Shown here in pieces: positions 53,897 to 62,341 of a stretch of DNA of 64,000 bases. Numbering within the stretch: the stretch's first letter is position 1; each line of letters opens with the position of its first letter. The translations under genes were made by a program, and so were the position numbers. The notes under the pieces are model-generated. The model saw nothing but the letters and a program-made list of their open reading frames with translations. It had not been told where the DNA came from and made no database searches. This DNA comes from Halomonas caseinilytica (GTDB taxonomy: Bacteria; Pseudomonadota; Gammaproteobacteria; Pseudomonadales; Halomonadaceae). Where the stretch lies: the NCBI RefSeq assembly GCF_001662305.1, contig NZ_BDEP01000002.1, positions 183,035 to 247,034 on the forward strand. Direction: 5' to 3'.

Positions 53897-55411
53897 ATGA
53901 CACGACCCAACGTATTGGTCCTGATGGCCGACCAGCTCAACGGTACACTGTTCGAGAATGGTCCCGCCGATTTCCTGCATGCCCCCAACCTCAAGAAACT
54001 GGCCAAGCGCTCGGTCAACTTCAACAAGGCCTATACGCCGAGCTATCTGTGCGCACCGGGGCGGGCTGCCTTCATGTCGAGCCAGCTCCCGAGCCGTACC
54101 GGGGTATACGACAACGCCGCGGAATTTCCCTCCAGCGTGCCGACCTGGGCGCACCATCTGCGCCGCGCCGGCTACTCCACCTGTCTGTCGGGCAAGATGC
54201 ACTTCGTCGGCCCCGACCAGCTCCACGGCTTCGAGACCCGCCTGACGACCGATGTCTATCCGGCCGATTTCGGCTGGACGCCGGACTACACCAAGCCGGG
54301 GGAGCGCATCGACTGGTGGTACCACAACCTGGGCTCGGTGACCGGAGCCGGCGTCGCCGAGATTTCCAACCAGATGGAATACGACGACGAGGTCGCCTTC
54401 CATGCCGAGCAGAAACTGTACGACCTGTCGCGCGGTCATGACGAGCGGCCCTGGGCGCTGTGCGTCAGCTTCACCCACCCGCACGATCCTTATGTGGCGC
54501 GTCGCAAGTACTGGGACCTGTATAACGACTGCGAGCATCTCGAACCGCAACAAGGGGCCGTGCCCTTCGATGAGCTGGACCCGCACTCCCAGCGGATCTT
54601 CGAGGCCAACGACTACACCAAGTTCGATATCCAGCCACAGGACGTACGCAACGCCCGCCAGGGCTATTTCGCCAACATCTCCTATGTCGACGACAAGATC
54701 GGCGGCATCCTGGACGTGCTCGAGCGCACCCGCATGCTCGACAACACCATCATCGTGGTCTGCGCCGACCACGGCGACATGCTTGGCGAGAAGGGGCTCT
54801 GGTTCAAGATGAGCCCCTATGAAGGCTCGTCGCGCGTGCCGCTGATGCTGTCCGCCCCGGGGATCGAACCGCGCAACGTCGAGGACCCAGTATCGATCAT
54901 CGACATCAACACTACCATCGCCGACCTGGTGGGAATCGATCTGTCATCGATCGCACCCTATACCGATGGCCAGTCGCTGCTGCCCCTGACCCGAGGCGAG
55001 AGGCGCGACGCCCCGGTGTACATGGAATACGCCGCCGAGGCCAGCTATTCGCCGATCGTGACCATCCGCGAGGGCAAGTGGAAATTCAACCACTGCGAGA
55101 TCGACCCGCCCCAGCTGTTTGACATGGAGGCCGACCCGCTGGAGCAGCACAATCTGGCAGAGCATCCCGACTATGCCGAGGTACTGGCCGAATATCAGGC
55201 CAAGGTGCACGAGCGCTGGGACATGAAGGCCTTCGATGCCGACGTGCGCGCCTCCCAGGCGCAACGCCTGATCGTCTACGAGGCCCTGCGCAATGGCCAC
55301 TACTATCCATGGGACTATCAGCCGCTGCAGGACGCTTCCGAGCGTTACATGCGCAACCACATGGACCTCAACGAGGTCGAGGAAGCCCAGCGCTACCCCC
55401 GCGGCGAGTGA
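53897..55411 (+). CDS. betC: Choline-sulfatase
   Basis: 504 residues. A type I sulfatase: RPNVLVLMADQLNG metal site, and the formylglycine cysteine in YLCAPGRAAFM (C-x-P-x-R class altered to C-A-P-G-R). Further ligand motifs are GKMHFVGPDQLHGFE and CADHGDMLGEKGLW. The C-terminal choline-sulfatase domain (about 450-504) ends YPRGE. It hydrolyses choline-O-sulfate to choline and sulfate, feeding betaine synthesis. The start at 53897 has GGGAGG upstream. An anaerobic- or FGE-type maturation enzyme is needed and is not in the window. A BCCT carrier and SulP transporter lie downstream on the other strand. Confidence 0.93.
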   Translation: MTRPNVLVLMADQLNGTLFENGPADFLHAPNLKKLAKRSVNFNKAYTPSYLCAPGRAAFMSSQLPSRTGVYDNAAEFPSSVPTWAHHLRRAGYSTCLSGKMHFVGPDQLHGFETRLTTDVYPADFGWTPDYTKPGERIDWWYHNLGSVTGAGVAEISNQMEYDDEVAFHAEQKLYDLSRGHDERPWALCVSFTHPHDPYVARRKYWDLYNDCEHLEPQQGAVPFDELDPHSQRIFEANDYTKFDIQPQDVRNARQGYFANISYVDDKIGGILDVLERTRMLDNTIIVVCADHGDMLGEKGLWFKMSPYEGSSRVPLMLSAPGIEPRNVEDPVSIIDINTTIADLVGIDLSSIAPYTDGQSLLPLTRGERRDAPVYMEYAAEASYSPIVTIREGKWKFNHCEIDPPQLFDMEADPLEQHNLAEHPDYAEVLAEYQAKVHERWDMKAFDADVRASQAQRLIVYEALRNGHYYPWDYQPLQDASERYMRNHMDLNEVEEAQRYPRGE

Positions 55412-55458
55412 GACGATGACGCGTCACCTCGCCTGAGCCGAATCGGCAAGCAACGCCA

Positions 55459-55490
55459 ACGCCCGTACCAGCCTGGTACGGGCGTTTTTC
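55459..55490 (+). terminator. Intrinsic terminator of betC
   Basis: 12-bp arms ACGCCCGTACCA (55459-55470) and complement (55474-55485), a 3-nt loop and a T-run to 55489. Confidence 0.92.
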
Positions 55491-55552
55491 GTCGTGCGAG
55501 ATGCTAAACGCCCCTTTGCCGGACGTCGCCACCCGGCAAGAGGGGCGTCACG

Positions 55553-57205
55553 TCACCTTACGTTGCGCATGCGACGCAGCTCGCCGTTCAGGCCCCTGAT
55601 GATGGAGTAGCACATCAGCAGCATCACGAGGGAAAACGGGATGGCCGTCGCGGTGACGCCTGCCTGCAGTGCCGACAGCCCGCCGCCGATCAACAGCACG
55701 ATGGCGATCAGCCCCTCCACCGTGGCCCAGAACATGCGCTGGGGCCGCGGTGCATCGATCTTGCCGCCGGCGGTGATGGTATCGATCACCAGAGAGCCGG
55801 AATCCGAGGACGTCACGAAGAAGATCAGCGCCAGGATGATCCCCAGCGTCGACATCAAGCCGGTCAGCGGCAGCTCATTGAGCATGCCGAACAGGGCCAG
55901 TTCGGGCCGGTAGTTATCGATCACGTACGCCTTGACCAGACTGACGCCCGGATCGGCATAAAGCTGGTCCAGCGCCGTACTGCCGAACACGCCCATCCAG
56001 ATGAAGATGAACAGGCTGGGCACGATCAGTACGCAGAGCACGAATTCACGCACGGTACGCCCCCGCGACACGCGAGCGACGAACATGCCGACGAAAGGCG
56101 CCCAACTGACCCACCACGCCCAGTAAAAGACCGACCAGGCCTGGCGATAGGCATCATCGTCACGACCAAAGGGCGCCGAGAGCGGAATGAACTCCGTCAC
56201 ATAATGCGTCATCCCCGACCACATGCCGCTGAGCGCCACCAGAGTCGGACCGGCCAGCAGCACGAAGATGAAGAACACCACAGCCGCGCCCATGTTGAGT
56301 TCGGAGAGCCGCTTCACGCCCCCTTCCAGACCGCGCCATACCGACACCAGCGCCACCGCCGTGACAAGGACGATGACGATGACCTGGGTCATGGTATTGA
56401 CCTCCATGCCGAAGACGAAATTCATCCCCGCATTGGCCTGCTTGGCGCCCAGGCCGAGCGCCGTGGCCAGACCGAACAGGGTGGAAAACACCGCCAGGAT
56501 ATCGATCACGTGGCCCCACCAGCCCCAGACGCGATCCCCCAGGATCGGAAAGAAGACCGAGCGAATGGAAAACGGCAGCCCCTTGTTGTAGGTGAAGATG
56601 GCCAATGCAAGCGCCATCACCGCGTAAACGGCCCAGCCATGCAGCCCCCAATGCAGAAACGTGCCCGCCAGTCCCATGGCGGTGGCCTCGGAAATCACCG
56701 ACCGATCCAGCGCGCCATCGGCACCGAAGGGCGAAGGCGTGCCCAATGGCGAAGATACATTGGCGTGATACACCGGCTCCAGCACGCTGAAGAACAGCAA
56801 GGCGATCCCGATGCCCGCAGTGAACAGCAACGCGAACCATGACAGGTAGCCGTGTTCCGGCCGGGCATCCGGGCCGCCCAATCTCACCTTGCCATGGGGC
56901 AACACGACCAGCGCCAGGCAGAACACGATGAAGAAGTCCACCAGGAGCATGAAGTACCAGTCCAGGGTGCTCGTCGAGAAGCTGACCAGGGACTGGAAGA
57001 GTTCCCCGGCCCGTTCCGGGAACATCAGGGTCAGCACGATGAAGATCACCGAGGCGAGTGCGGAGACGACGAAGACCCGGTTATGGATGTCGAAGCCGAT
57101 AGGCCCCAGATGTCCTTCGATGTTGTCCTGTCCGACCACATAATCCGTATGCATGTCGCTATCGTCGTGCGCCGCCGACGACGCCCGTCTATTCGATAAG
57201 CCCAT
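55553..57205 (-). CDS. BCCT-family betaine/choline transporter
   Basis: 550 residues and twelve predicted helices. BCCT motifs are GIGIALLFFSVLEPVYH, the tryptophan-rich AWSVFYWAWWVSWAPFVGMFVA region that forms the substrate box, and FVTSSDSGSLVIDTI. It imports choline, betaine or carnitine, and may take up choline-O-sulfate in this context. The ATG at 57205 has AAGGAGAGG eight bases upstream. It is convergent with betC and tandem with the SulP gene. Confidence 0.9.
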   Translation of the reverse strand: MGLSNRRASSAAHDDSDMHTDYVVGQDNIEGHLGPIGFDIHNRVFVVSALASVIFIVLTLMFPERAGELFQSLVSFSTSTLDWYFMLLVDFFIVFCLALVVLPHGKVRLGGPDARPEHGYLSWFALLFTAGIGIALLFFSVLEPVYHANVSSPLGTPSPFGADGALDRSVISEATAMGLAGTFLHWGLHGWAVYAVMALALAIFTYNKGLPFSIRSVFFPILGDRVWGWWGHVIDILAVFSTLFGLATALGLGAKQANAGMNFVFGMEVNTMTQVIVIVLVTAVALVSVWRGLEGGVKRLSELNMGAAVVFFIFVLLAGPTLVALSGMWSGMTHYVTEFIPLSAPFGRDDDAYRQAWSVFYWAWWVSWAPFVGMFVARVSRGRTVREFVLCVLIVPSLFIFIWMGVFGSTALDQLYADPGVSLVKAYVIDNYRPELALFGMLNELPLTGLMSTLGIILALIFFVTSSDSGSLVIDTITAGGKIDAPRPQRMFWATVEGLIAIVLLIGGGLSALQAGVTATAIPFSLVMLLMCYSIIRGLNGELRRMRNVR

Positions 57206-57332
57206 AAAATACCTCTCCTTGTTGTAATGATAGCGTTGTCGTTGTTGTCGCATGGCCATGACAGAGCGCTTGTCGAAACGCCACGGCCTTGTTGTTCGAG
57301 GCCTGTCATGCGAAGCCCCAGGACAACGTCTC

Positions 57333-58979
57333 CTACAAGGTAATGGCCACGAGCGGCCCACCTTGTTGAGCGCCATCGACCAGCCCCACGCGCTGCAGGC
57401 GGGCGACGACACTGGGTTTCGTCCAGGCCAGGTGCAGCTTGCCGCCCCGGGCATGGCAGCGGCGCGCCTGGCGCTGTAGCAGATGGATACCGCTGAGATC
57501 GATGAAGTTGATGCCCGCCGCCAGGATCACCAGATCGGGTTGTTCGAAACGCTCCAGCCTGCGCCCTATCGAGTCGCAGGCACCGAAGAACAGGGAGCCA
57601 TCGATCCTGACGACATCGCAGTACGGCGCTTCCACGACTTGCTGGATGGTCAACGGCGCCTGGGACAGGTCACTTTCCACCACCGGCGGCCGAGTCGTGC
57701 GGCGCAGATACAAGATCAACGAGGCCAGCACGCCCAGATAAATCGCGAATTCCAGCGCCAGCAGCAGCGTGCTGAAAAAGGTGATCAGCAACACCGTGGC
57801 TTCCGAACGGCTGAGCGTCAGTGCCTCGCGAATGCTTTTCCGGTCGACCAGCTTGAAGGCGACCAGCAACAACTGGCCCGAGATGGCGGGCATCGGCACA
57901 TGCTGCAGCAGCGGAGCCGCCACCAGCAGAATCGGTATCAGAAACAACGCCGAGAACAGAGCGGCCAAGGGCGAACAAGCCCCCGCGCTGGCATTGAGCC
58001 CCGAGCGCGTCAGGGACCCCGAAGAGACATAACCGGAAAAGAAGGCCCCGCCCAGATTGGATAGCCCCTGACCGATGAATTCCTGATTATTGTCGAGGCG
58101 TTGACCGGTACTGGCCGCGATGGCCCGGGAGATGGCCACCGCTTGAACCAGCCCGAGCAGGCCCAGCGCGATGGCGCCTGGTGTCAGCAAGCGCAGATTG
58201 TCCAGGGAGAGATCGGGCGTCGATAACGGAGGCAACCCGGCCTGGACGGTCGTGACGCGCTGGACGGCGTCACCGCTCGGGTCCAGCCAGGCCACCAGCA
58301 ACGTGGCCGCCACGATCGCCACGATCATGCCCGGCCAACGCGGCAGCCAACGCTGGAACGCCAAGCAGGTAATGACGGTAAACCCGGTGACGAACAGGGC
58401 CATGGGCTGTATCGCCTCGAAATGAGCGATCAACTGCGGCCAGATGGCGAGAAAGTTGCCACTTTCGATATGCGTCAGCCCCAGTGCATGAGGCAACTGG
58501 CTGGCCGCAATGATCAGCGCGGCTCCCGCCGTGAACCCCGTGATCACCGAGTGCGAAACCAGTTCTACCAGCGCCCCCAGACGCGCCAGGCCCAACAGCA
58601 ACTGAAAGGCACCGGCCAGGAACGTCAGCGTCATCGCCAGCGTGATGAACTCGCTGGTGCCGGCGTCGGCAAAAGGCTGCAAGGTAGAAAAGAGCGCGAT
58701 CGACAACGCGGCCACGGGGCCGCTGACCATCTGTCGGGACGAGCCAAACAGAGCCGCCAGGATGACAGGCACGATGGCCGCATAAAGGCCATATTCCGGA
58801 GGAAGACCGGCCAGCAGTGCATAGGCGACCCCCCGGGGCAACACCAGTACGGCACCGGTCAATCCCGCGATGGCATCGACGCGCAGTGAGCGTGGCGTCT
58901 GCTGCGGCAGCCAGTGGAGAAACGGCAACCAACGCCGCAGCCCGGCCGGCTGACGCGCGCGGGATGGCGACGTCATCAT
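57333..58979 (-). CDS. SulP-family inorganic anion transporter with STAS domain
   Basis: 548 residues. The SulP membrane part has LRVDAIAGLTGAVLVLPRGVAYALLAGLPPEYGLYAAI (SulP signature region) and YVSSGSLTRSGLNASAGA; a cytoplasmic STAS domain covers about 450-548 (VVRIDGSLFFGACDSIGRRLE, GINFIDLSGIHLL). It exchanges sulfate or bicarbonate. Next to betC it may import or expel the sulfate released from choline-O-sulfate. The stop of a short upstream frame (59206) overlaps this start as ATGA. Confidence 0.88.
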   Translation of the reverse strand: MMTSPSRARQPAGLRRWLPFLHWLPQQTPRSLRVDAIAGLTGAVLVLPRGVAYALLAGLPPEYGLYAAIVPVILAALFGSSRQMVSGPVAALSIALFSTLQPFADAGTSEFITLAMTLTFLAGAFQLLLGLARLGALVELVSHSVITGFTAGAALIIAASQLPHALGLTHIESGNFLAIWPQLIAHFEAIQPMALFVTGFTVITCLAFQRWLPRWPGMIVAIVAATLLVAWLDPSGDAVQRVTTVQAGLPPLSTPDLSLDNLRLLTPGAIALGLLGLVQAVAISRAIAASTGQRLDNNQEFIGQGLSNLGGAFFSGYVSSGSLTRSGLNASAGACSPLAALFSALFLIPILLVAAPLLQHVPMPAISGQLLLVAFKLVDRKSIREALTLSRSEATVLLITFFSTLLLALEFAIYLGVLASLILYLRRTTRPPVVESDLSQAPLTIQQVVEAPYCDVVRIDGSLFFGACDSIGRRLERFEQPDLVILAAGINFIDLSGIHLLQRQARRCHARGGKLHLAWTKPSVVARLQRVGLVDGAQQGGPLVAITL

Positions 58980-59206
58980 GGCGTCTCCGGACTACGTTCC
59001 GGGCCACGTGCACATCGCGCGAGATCATCCGACGCGATGGCATCCGGCGGGCACCTGCCGACCTGCCAACGCGTCGCGCTTTCATCATGCAACGGCTCGC
59101 TCGTCCGGGCGGTCGCGTAGTCCATTCGATGCAGCAGGTGCTGCCCTGCTGCATCGAATGGCGAGCCGAGAAACCGCCGGCCTGTCCCTGTATGGGGTTG
59201 CGTCAT
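58976..59206 (-). CDS. Possible 76-codon leader ORF upstream of sulP
   Basis: An open frame (MTQPHTGTGRRFLG...) has an excellent ribosome site, GGGAGG seven bases before the ATG, and its TGA overlaps the sulP start (ATGATG). That pattern suggests translational coupling. The first four codons and the 5' leader match betC (ATGAC-CG/CA-ACCC), after which similarity ends. The frame contains a perfect 17-bp palindrome. No domain is recognisable; it may be a leader peptide or a remnant of a truncated gene start. Confidence 0.35.
   Translation of the reverse strand: MTQPHTGTGRRFLGSPFDAAGQHLLHRMDYATARTSEPLHDESATRWQVGRCPPDAIASDDLARCARGPERSPETP
59122..59161. repeat. Perfect 17-bp inverted repeat (hairpin) in the sulP leader
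   Basis: The arms are CCATTCGATGCAGCAGG (59122-59138) and its exact complement (59145-59161) with a 6-nt loop. There is no U-run, so it is not a simple terminator. It lies within the short leader frame before sulP and could be an attenuation element or an operator. Confidence 0.8.
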
Positions 59207-59293
59207 GGAGAAACCTCCCTGGCGGGGATTGCCAACATTGAAGCAGCCCGTCTGGTCGCTTAGGTCTCCGCACCATGACGCCCTTGTCGCCAA

Positions 59294-59340
59294 CAGACCA
59301 ACGATTTATTTGCCCCCTGAGCCCAAGCTCACATTGGCCT
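59294..59340 (-). repeat. Right copy of the inverted promoter repeat (upstream of the sulP leader)
   Basis: The inverted copy of 53762-53808, with 46 of 47 bases the same. On the minus strand it lies 87 bp before the ATG at 59206, the same spacing as in front of betC. The intervening leaders align over stretches such as GGGCG-GTCAT-GT and the GGGAGGTTT ribosome site. Confidence 0.95.
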
Positions 59341-59418
59341 GGGAAATACCCCCCTCTGCAACCCTCGAGTGCTTGCGATCGCCAGCGTGCTGACCACACC
59401 CAAACGAGGAAGACCGAC

Positions 59419-59670
59419 ATGACCAACCGCCATGCGTTCGTCATTCATGAACATCCCCCGTCAGTCGTCATCAACGAGGGGGAACAATCATGGGAAATGA
59501 GGCCACTATGGCTGCGTGAACGTCAGGTGCTAGAGCAATTGCACGAGAAAACCCCGAGGGCTAAGCACTGCTCAAGAGCACCTCGGTGCGCTTTCGTTTC
59601 GTCGATGCCGGGACCGAACTGGTCCCATCGCACCATGATCCAGGCCGATGACGACGGTCATCGTGGGTAA
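59419..59670 (+). pseudogene. Truncated gene start, possibly DUF971/GBBH-like oxygenase
   Basis: A frame begins at 59419 with AGGAAG in front. The first 35 residues, with VVINEGEQSWEMRPLWLRER, resemble the N-terminal domain of gamma-butyrobetaine hydroxylase/TauD-type oxygenases (pattern W-x-D-G...WLRD). After about residue 36 the likeness stops and the composition becomes non-coding. It looks like the head of a deleted gene, perhaps from the same betaine/carnitine pathway. The stretch from 59521 to 59729 otherwise shows nothing. Confidence 0.35.
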
Positions 59671-59729
59671 GGAAGGCTTCGAGGCGCAAGCCGCCACTCG
59701 ACGAGCTCGACGGCTTGCCCTGCGTTGGC

Positions 59730-60512
59730 TCACTCCGTGTCGAGCGGTGCTTCCCAGGCGTTGAGCTCGGCCTCGCTCCAGTCACCATAGCCGGCGTTGG
59801 GGAAGACGATCCAGTCGTCGCCGAACCGCTCGGCATTGTCGTCGACCAGACGACGCTGCGCTTCGAGATCCGCCTCGGCGAACTCGCCGGAGAAATCGTG
59901 CAGGGAATCGCCGAGCTGCATCACCAGGGTGTGATTCTCGACGACCTCGGCACGCCGTTCCGCCTTGGGCGGCCCGAGCAGCATGACGCTGTCCTCCGAC
60001 ACCTGGGGCAGTTCAAGGGCTTCCAGGCTCGCGATGGTATCCGCCTCGTTCTCCTGGTAGCGATCGGAGACATAGAAGATGTCCACTCCCTGCTCGTCGG
60101 CGAATTCCAGAAAATCTGCCGCACCGGGGATCAGCCGCGGTTCACCTTCGCGTTCCCAGTGCTTCCAGGTATCCCAGGTGGTGTAGTCATGGCACGCTTG
60201 CATGTCGCGAACCAGCAAGGCGCTGTTATCGAGCACCGTCTCGTCCAGATCGGTGATGATCGCCAGGTTGGCATCCTCGTCATGGTCGGCGATGGCCTGC
60301 TCGAGGCGCAGGGTGGCCAACGCATACCCCTGACGCTGCAGAGCCGCCACCTCGGCAGAACGCTGCTGATAGCGAAGCCCCATGGAATAGGCCGCCTGTG
60401 CGCAGAGCGCGTCGCCTTCGCTTTCTTCGGCAGCGAAAGCAGCACCGGTGACGGGCACCATGCCGGCGGAAAGCGCAGCGACAAGCAGAGCTTTGCGATT
60501 GAACGTCCTCAT
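59730..60512 (-). CDS. HAD-type class C acid phosphatase / e(P4)-like 5'-nucleotidase
   Basis: 260 residues with a signal peptide (ending GAAFAA). The HAD motifs are present: nucleophile DLDETVLDNS at about 88-97, the second aspartate in YVSDR, Lys in GPPKAERR and a D-x-x-x-D pair in LGDSLHDFSGEF. The family releases phosphate from nucleotides in the periplasm or at the outer membrane. Unlike Haemophilus e(P4) there is no lipobox cysteine, so the protein should be soluble. The start at 60512 has AGGAGA upstream. About 180 AT-rich bases separate it from the next gene. Confidence 0.87.
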   Translation of the reverse strand: MRTFNRKALLVAALSAGMVPVTGAAFAAEESEGDALCAQAAYSMGLRYQQRSAEVAALQRQGYALATLRLEQAIADHDEDANLAIITDLDETVLDNSALLVRDMQACHDYTTWDTWKHWEREGEPRLIPGAADFLEFADEQGVDIFYVSDRYQENEADTIASLEALELPQVSEDSVMLLGPPKAERRAEVVENHTLVMQLGDSLHDFSGEFAEADLEAQRRLVDDNAERFGDDWIVFPNAGYGDWSEAELNAWEAPLDTE

Positions 60513-60693
60513 GGATATCTCCTGGTCTGGTGATTCGAATCGCACGGCCGTATTGCCCGGCAATTCGATCACGTGTTGTTATCGAAAAATGACCAGATGA
60601 TCATATTTTATTTTTATTAGTCGTTCAAATTAGAGACCTCGATCCATGTCTGCTCGGCTCATTCCAGGTGACGGCAATAATGCACGCTGGACG

Positions 60694-61200
60694 TCACTGT
60701 CGGCGACAGCCAGCGCCGACCTGCCCTGCCCAACTCAGGCAATCGCCGACCTCGATCCCCTTGGCGTCGAAGTAACCGGCATTGACTTCCAGGGCAGCGT
60801 GATAGGGCATCGATGGGCGCGTCACCGGACAGTCACTCGGGGAAGCGGAGCGGCAGGGCTGCATGCGATGGATGTCGTTGATGCGGCCCTGGGCATCGAG
60901 AAAGGCAATGTCCAGCGGAATACGCGTTCGGTACATCCAGAAGCCGTTTTCCGCTGGCTGGACATCATCATAGAGAAACAGCATGCCGGCATCCTCGGCC
61001 AGCCTGTCTCGCTCCATCAGCCCGAGGTTGCGTTCGGCGGCGCTGCGGGCCAGCTCCACCGTCAGCCGGTGCGGCCCCTGTGCGCTGTGAATCGTCAAGG
61101 TGGTGGTAGGCAGCCCCGAGGCTCGGGCATCGGGTCGCCACAGGGTCAACAACGGCATGAGTGCCATGCCCAGCAGCAGTCGGCGACGGGTCGGGTTCAT
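60694..61200 (-). CDS. DUF192 secreted protein
   Basis: 168 residues. A twin-arginine-like N-terminus (NPTRRRLLLGMALMPLL) is followed by a DUF192 domain: LTVELARSAAERNLGLMERDRL, AGMLFLYDD, FWMYRTRIPLDIAFLD and HRMQPC. The proline and tryptophan pattern of the family is intact. Function unknown; the family is a small beta-barrel exported to the envelope. A C-terminal Cys (GAGCRRQ) is unusual. Confidence 0.82.
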   Translation of the reverse strand: MNPTRRRLLLGMALMPLLTLWRPDARASGLPTTTLTIHSAQGPHRLTVELARSAAERNLGLMERDRLAEDAGMLFLYDDVQPAENGFWMYRTRIPLDIAFLDAQGRINDIHRMQPCRSASPSDCPVTRPSMPYHAALEVNAGYFDAKGIEVGDCLSWAGQVGAGCRRQ

Positions 61201-61313
61201 GAAGGTCCTCTTGATGGCTGACGATGGCCGGGATGCGACGATCCGGCAGCATCAATGTAGTCGACGACCAGGCCGTCTGGAAGATACGTCCCCCGCCGAC
61301 CGCAGCCGGCCCT

Positions 61314-62219
61314 TTACCCGCCCGCTGAACACAGACCACCCGGCACCTGCATCACCCAGTCGCGAATGGCGAGGATGACAGGGTCATGCCGCCGACGTTC
61401 CGGATACACCAGGTAGAAGGGCTTGCCTTCCAGTTCCGGCCCGAAGGGTTGCACTAGTCGCCTTTCGGCCAGCTCATCGGCAATCAGGGGACGGCTCATC
61501 AGCGCGACGCCCTCTCCGCCGACGGCCGCAGAGATGGCGTGGGTTTCATCGGAAAAGACCAGTCCGGCGCTGACATCGAGGTCCGGTATACCAGCGCATT
61601 TTTGCCAGCCAGCCCAGTCCAGCGGCGCTATCGACCTTCCCTGGGGACGAAAGTGGATCAGCGGATGTGCAGGCAAATCCTCCACGCCCTCCAGTCCCAG
61701 GTGAGGACTGCAGGCGGGAACGAAGGTGTTATCAAAGAGCTTTTCCGTCACCAGCCCCGGCCAGTGCCCATCACCATAGCGGATCGCCAGGTCCGCCGTG
61801 ACGCCATCCAGCGCGACGGGATCATGGGAGGCGTGGATACGCAGATCGATGTCCGGATGCGAGTCGCGCAGCAGGCATACCCAGGGCAACAGCCAGCGCA
61901 CCGCCACCGCCGGTGTGGTGGAAAGCGTTGCCGCCTGACGGGCGGGCACGGTCTGGAGGCGTTCGACGGCATCGCCGATGCTGTCGAATGCCGTCTCCAG
62001 GGCCTGGAACAACTCGTCGCCCTGTCGGGTAAGTACCAGTTGGCGAGGCTTGCGAACGAACAGCGTCACGCCCAACGCATCCTCCAGGTCGCGGATATGG
62101 TGGCTGATGGCCGTGGCGGTCACGGACAGTTCCTGTGCTGCCTGCTTGGCGCTCTCGTGCCGGGCAGCCGCTTCAAATGCCCTCAAGGAGGACAGCGAGG
62201 GTAATCGACGGGCACTCAT
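61314..62219 (-). CDS. LysR-family regulator (GcvA-like)
   Basis: 301 residues. The N-terminal winged helix is of the GcvA/AmpR group (LPSLSSLRAFEAAARHESAKQAAQELSVTATAISHHI in pieces), and the effector domain begins near 95. Divergent from the azoreductase gene across about 120 bp, so it is the likely regulator of that gene. The start at 62219 gives the normal N-terminus. Confidence 0.88.
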   Translation of the reverse strand: MSARRLPSLSSLRAFEAAARHESAKQAAQELSVTATAISHHIRDLEDALGVTLFVRKPRQLVLTRQGDELFQALETAFDSIGDAVERLQTVPARQAATLSTTPAVAVRWLLPWVCLLRDSHPDIDLRIHASHDPVALDGVTADLAIRYGDGHWPGLVTEKLFDNTFVPACSPHLGLEGVEDLPAHPLIHFRPQGRSIAPLDWAGWQKCAGIPDLDVSAGLVFSDETHAISAAVGGEGVALMSRPLIADELAERRLVQPFGPELEGKPFYLVYPERRRHDPVILAIRDWVMQVPGGLCSAGG

Positions 62220-62341
62220 GGCTGATCTCAACTCATCCGTATACGCAAGAAAAGATCGTTTGTTGCCTATATGCCGTGGTCCTAGGCTGATCTGGCTACT
62301 GAAGAATACCTGAAACAGACTCACACTAAGGAGCCGTAACC

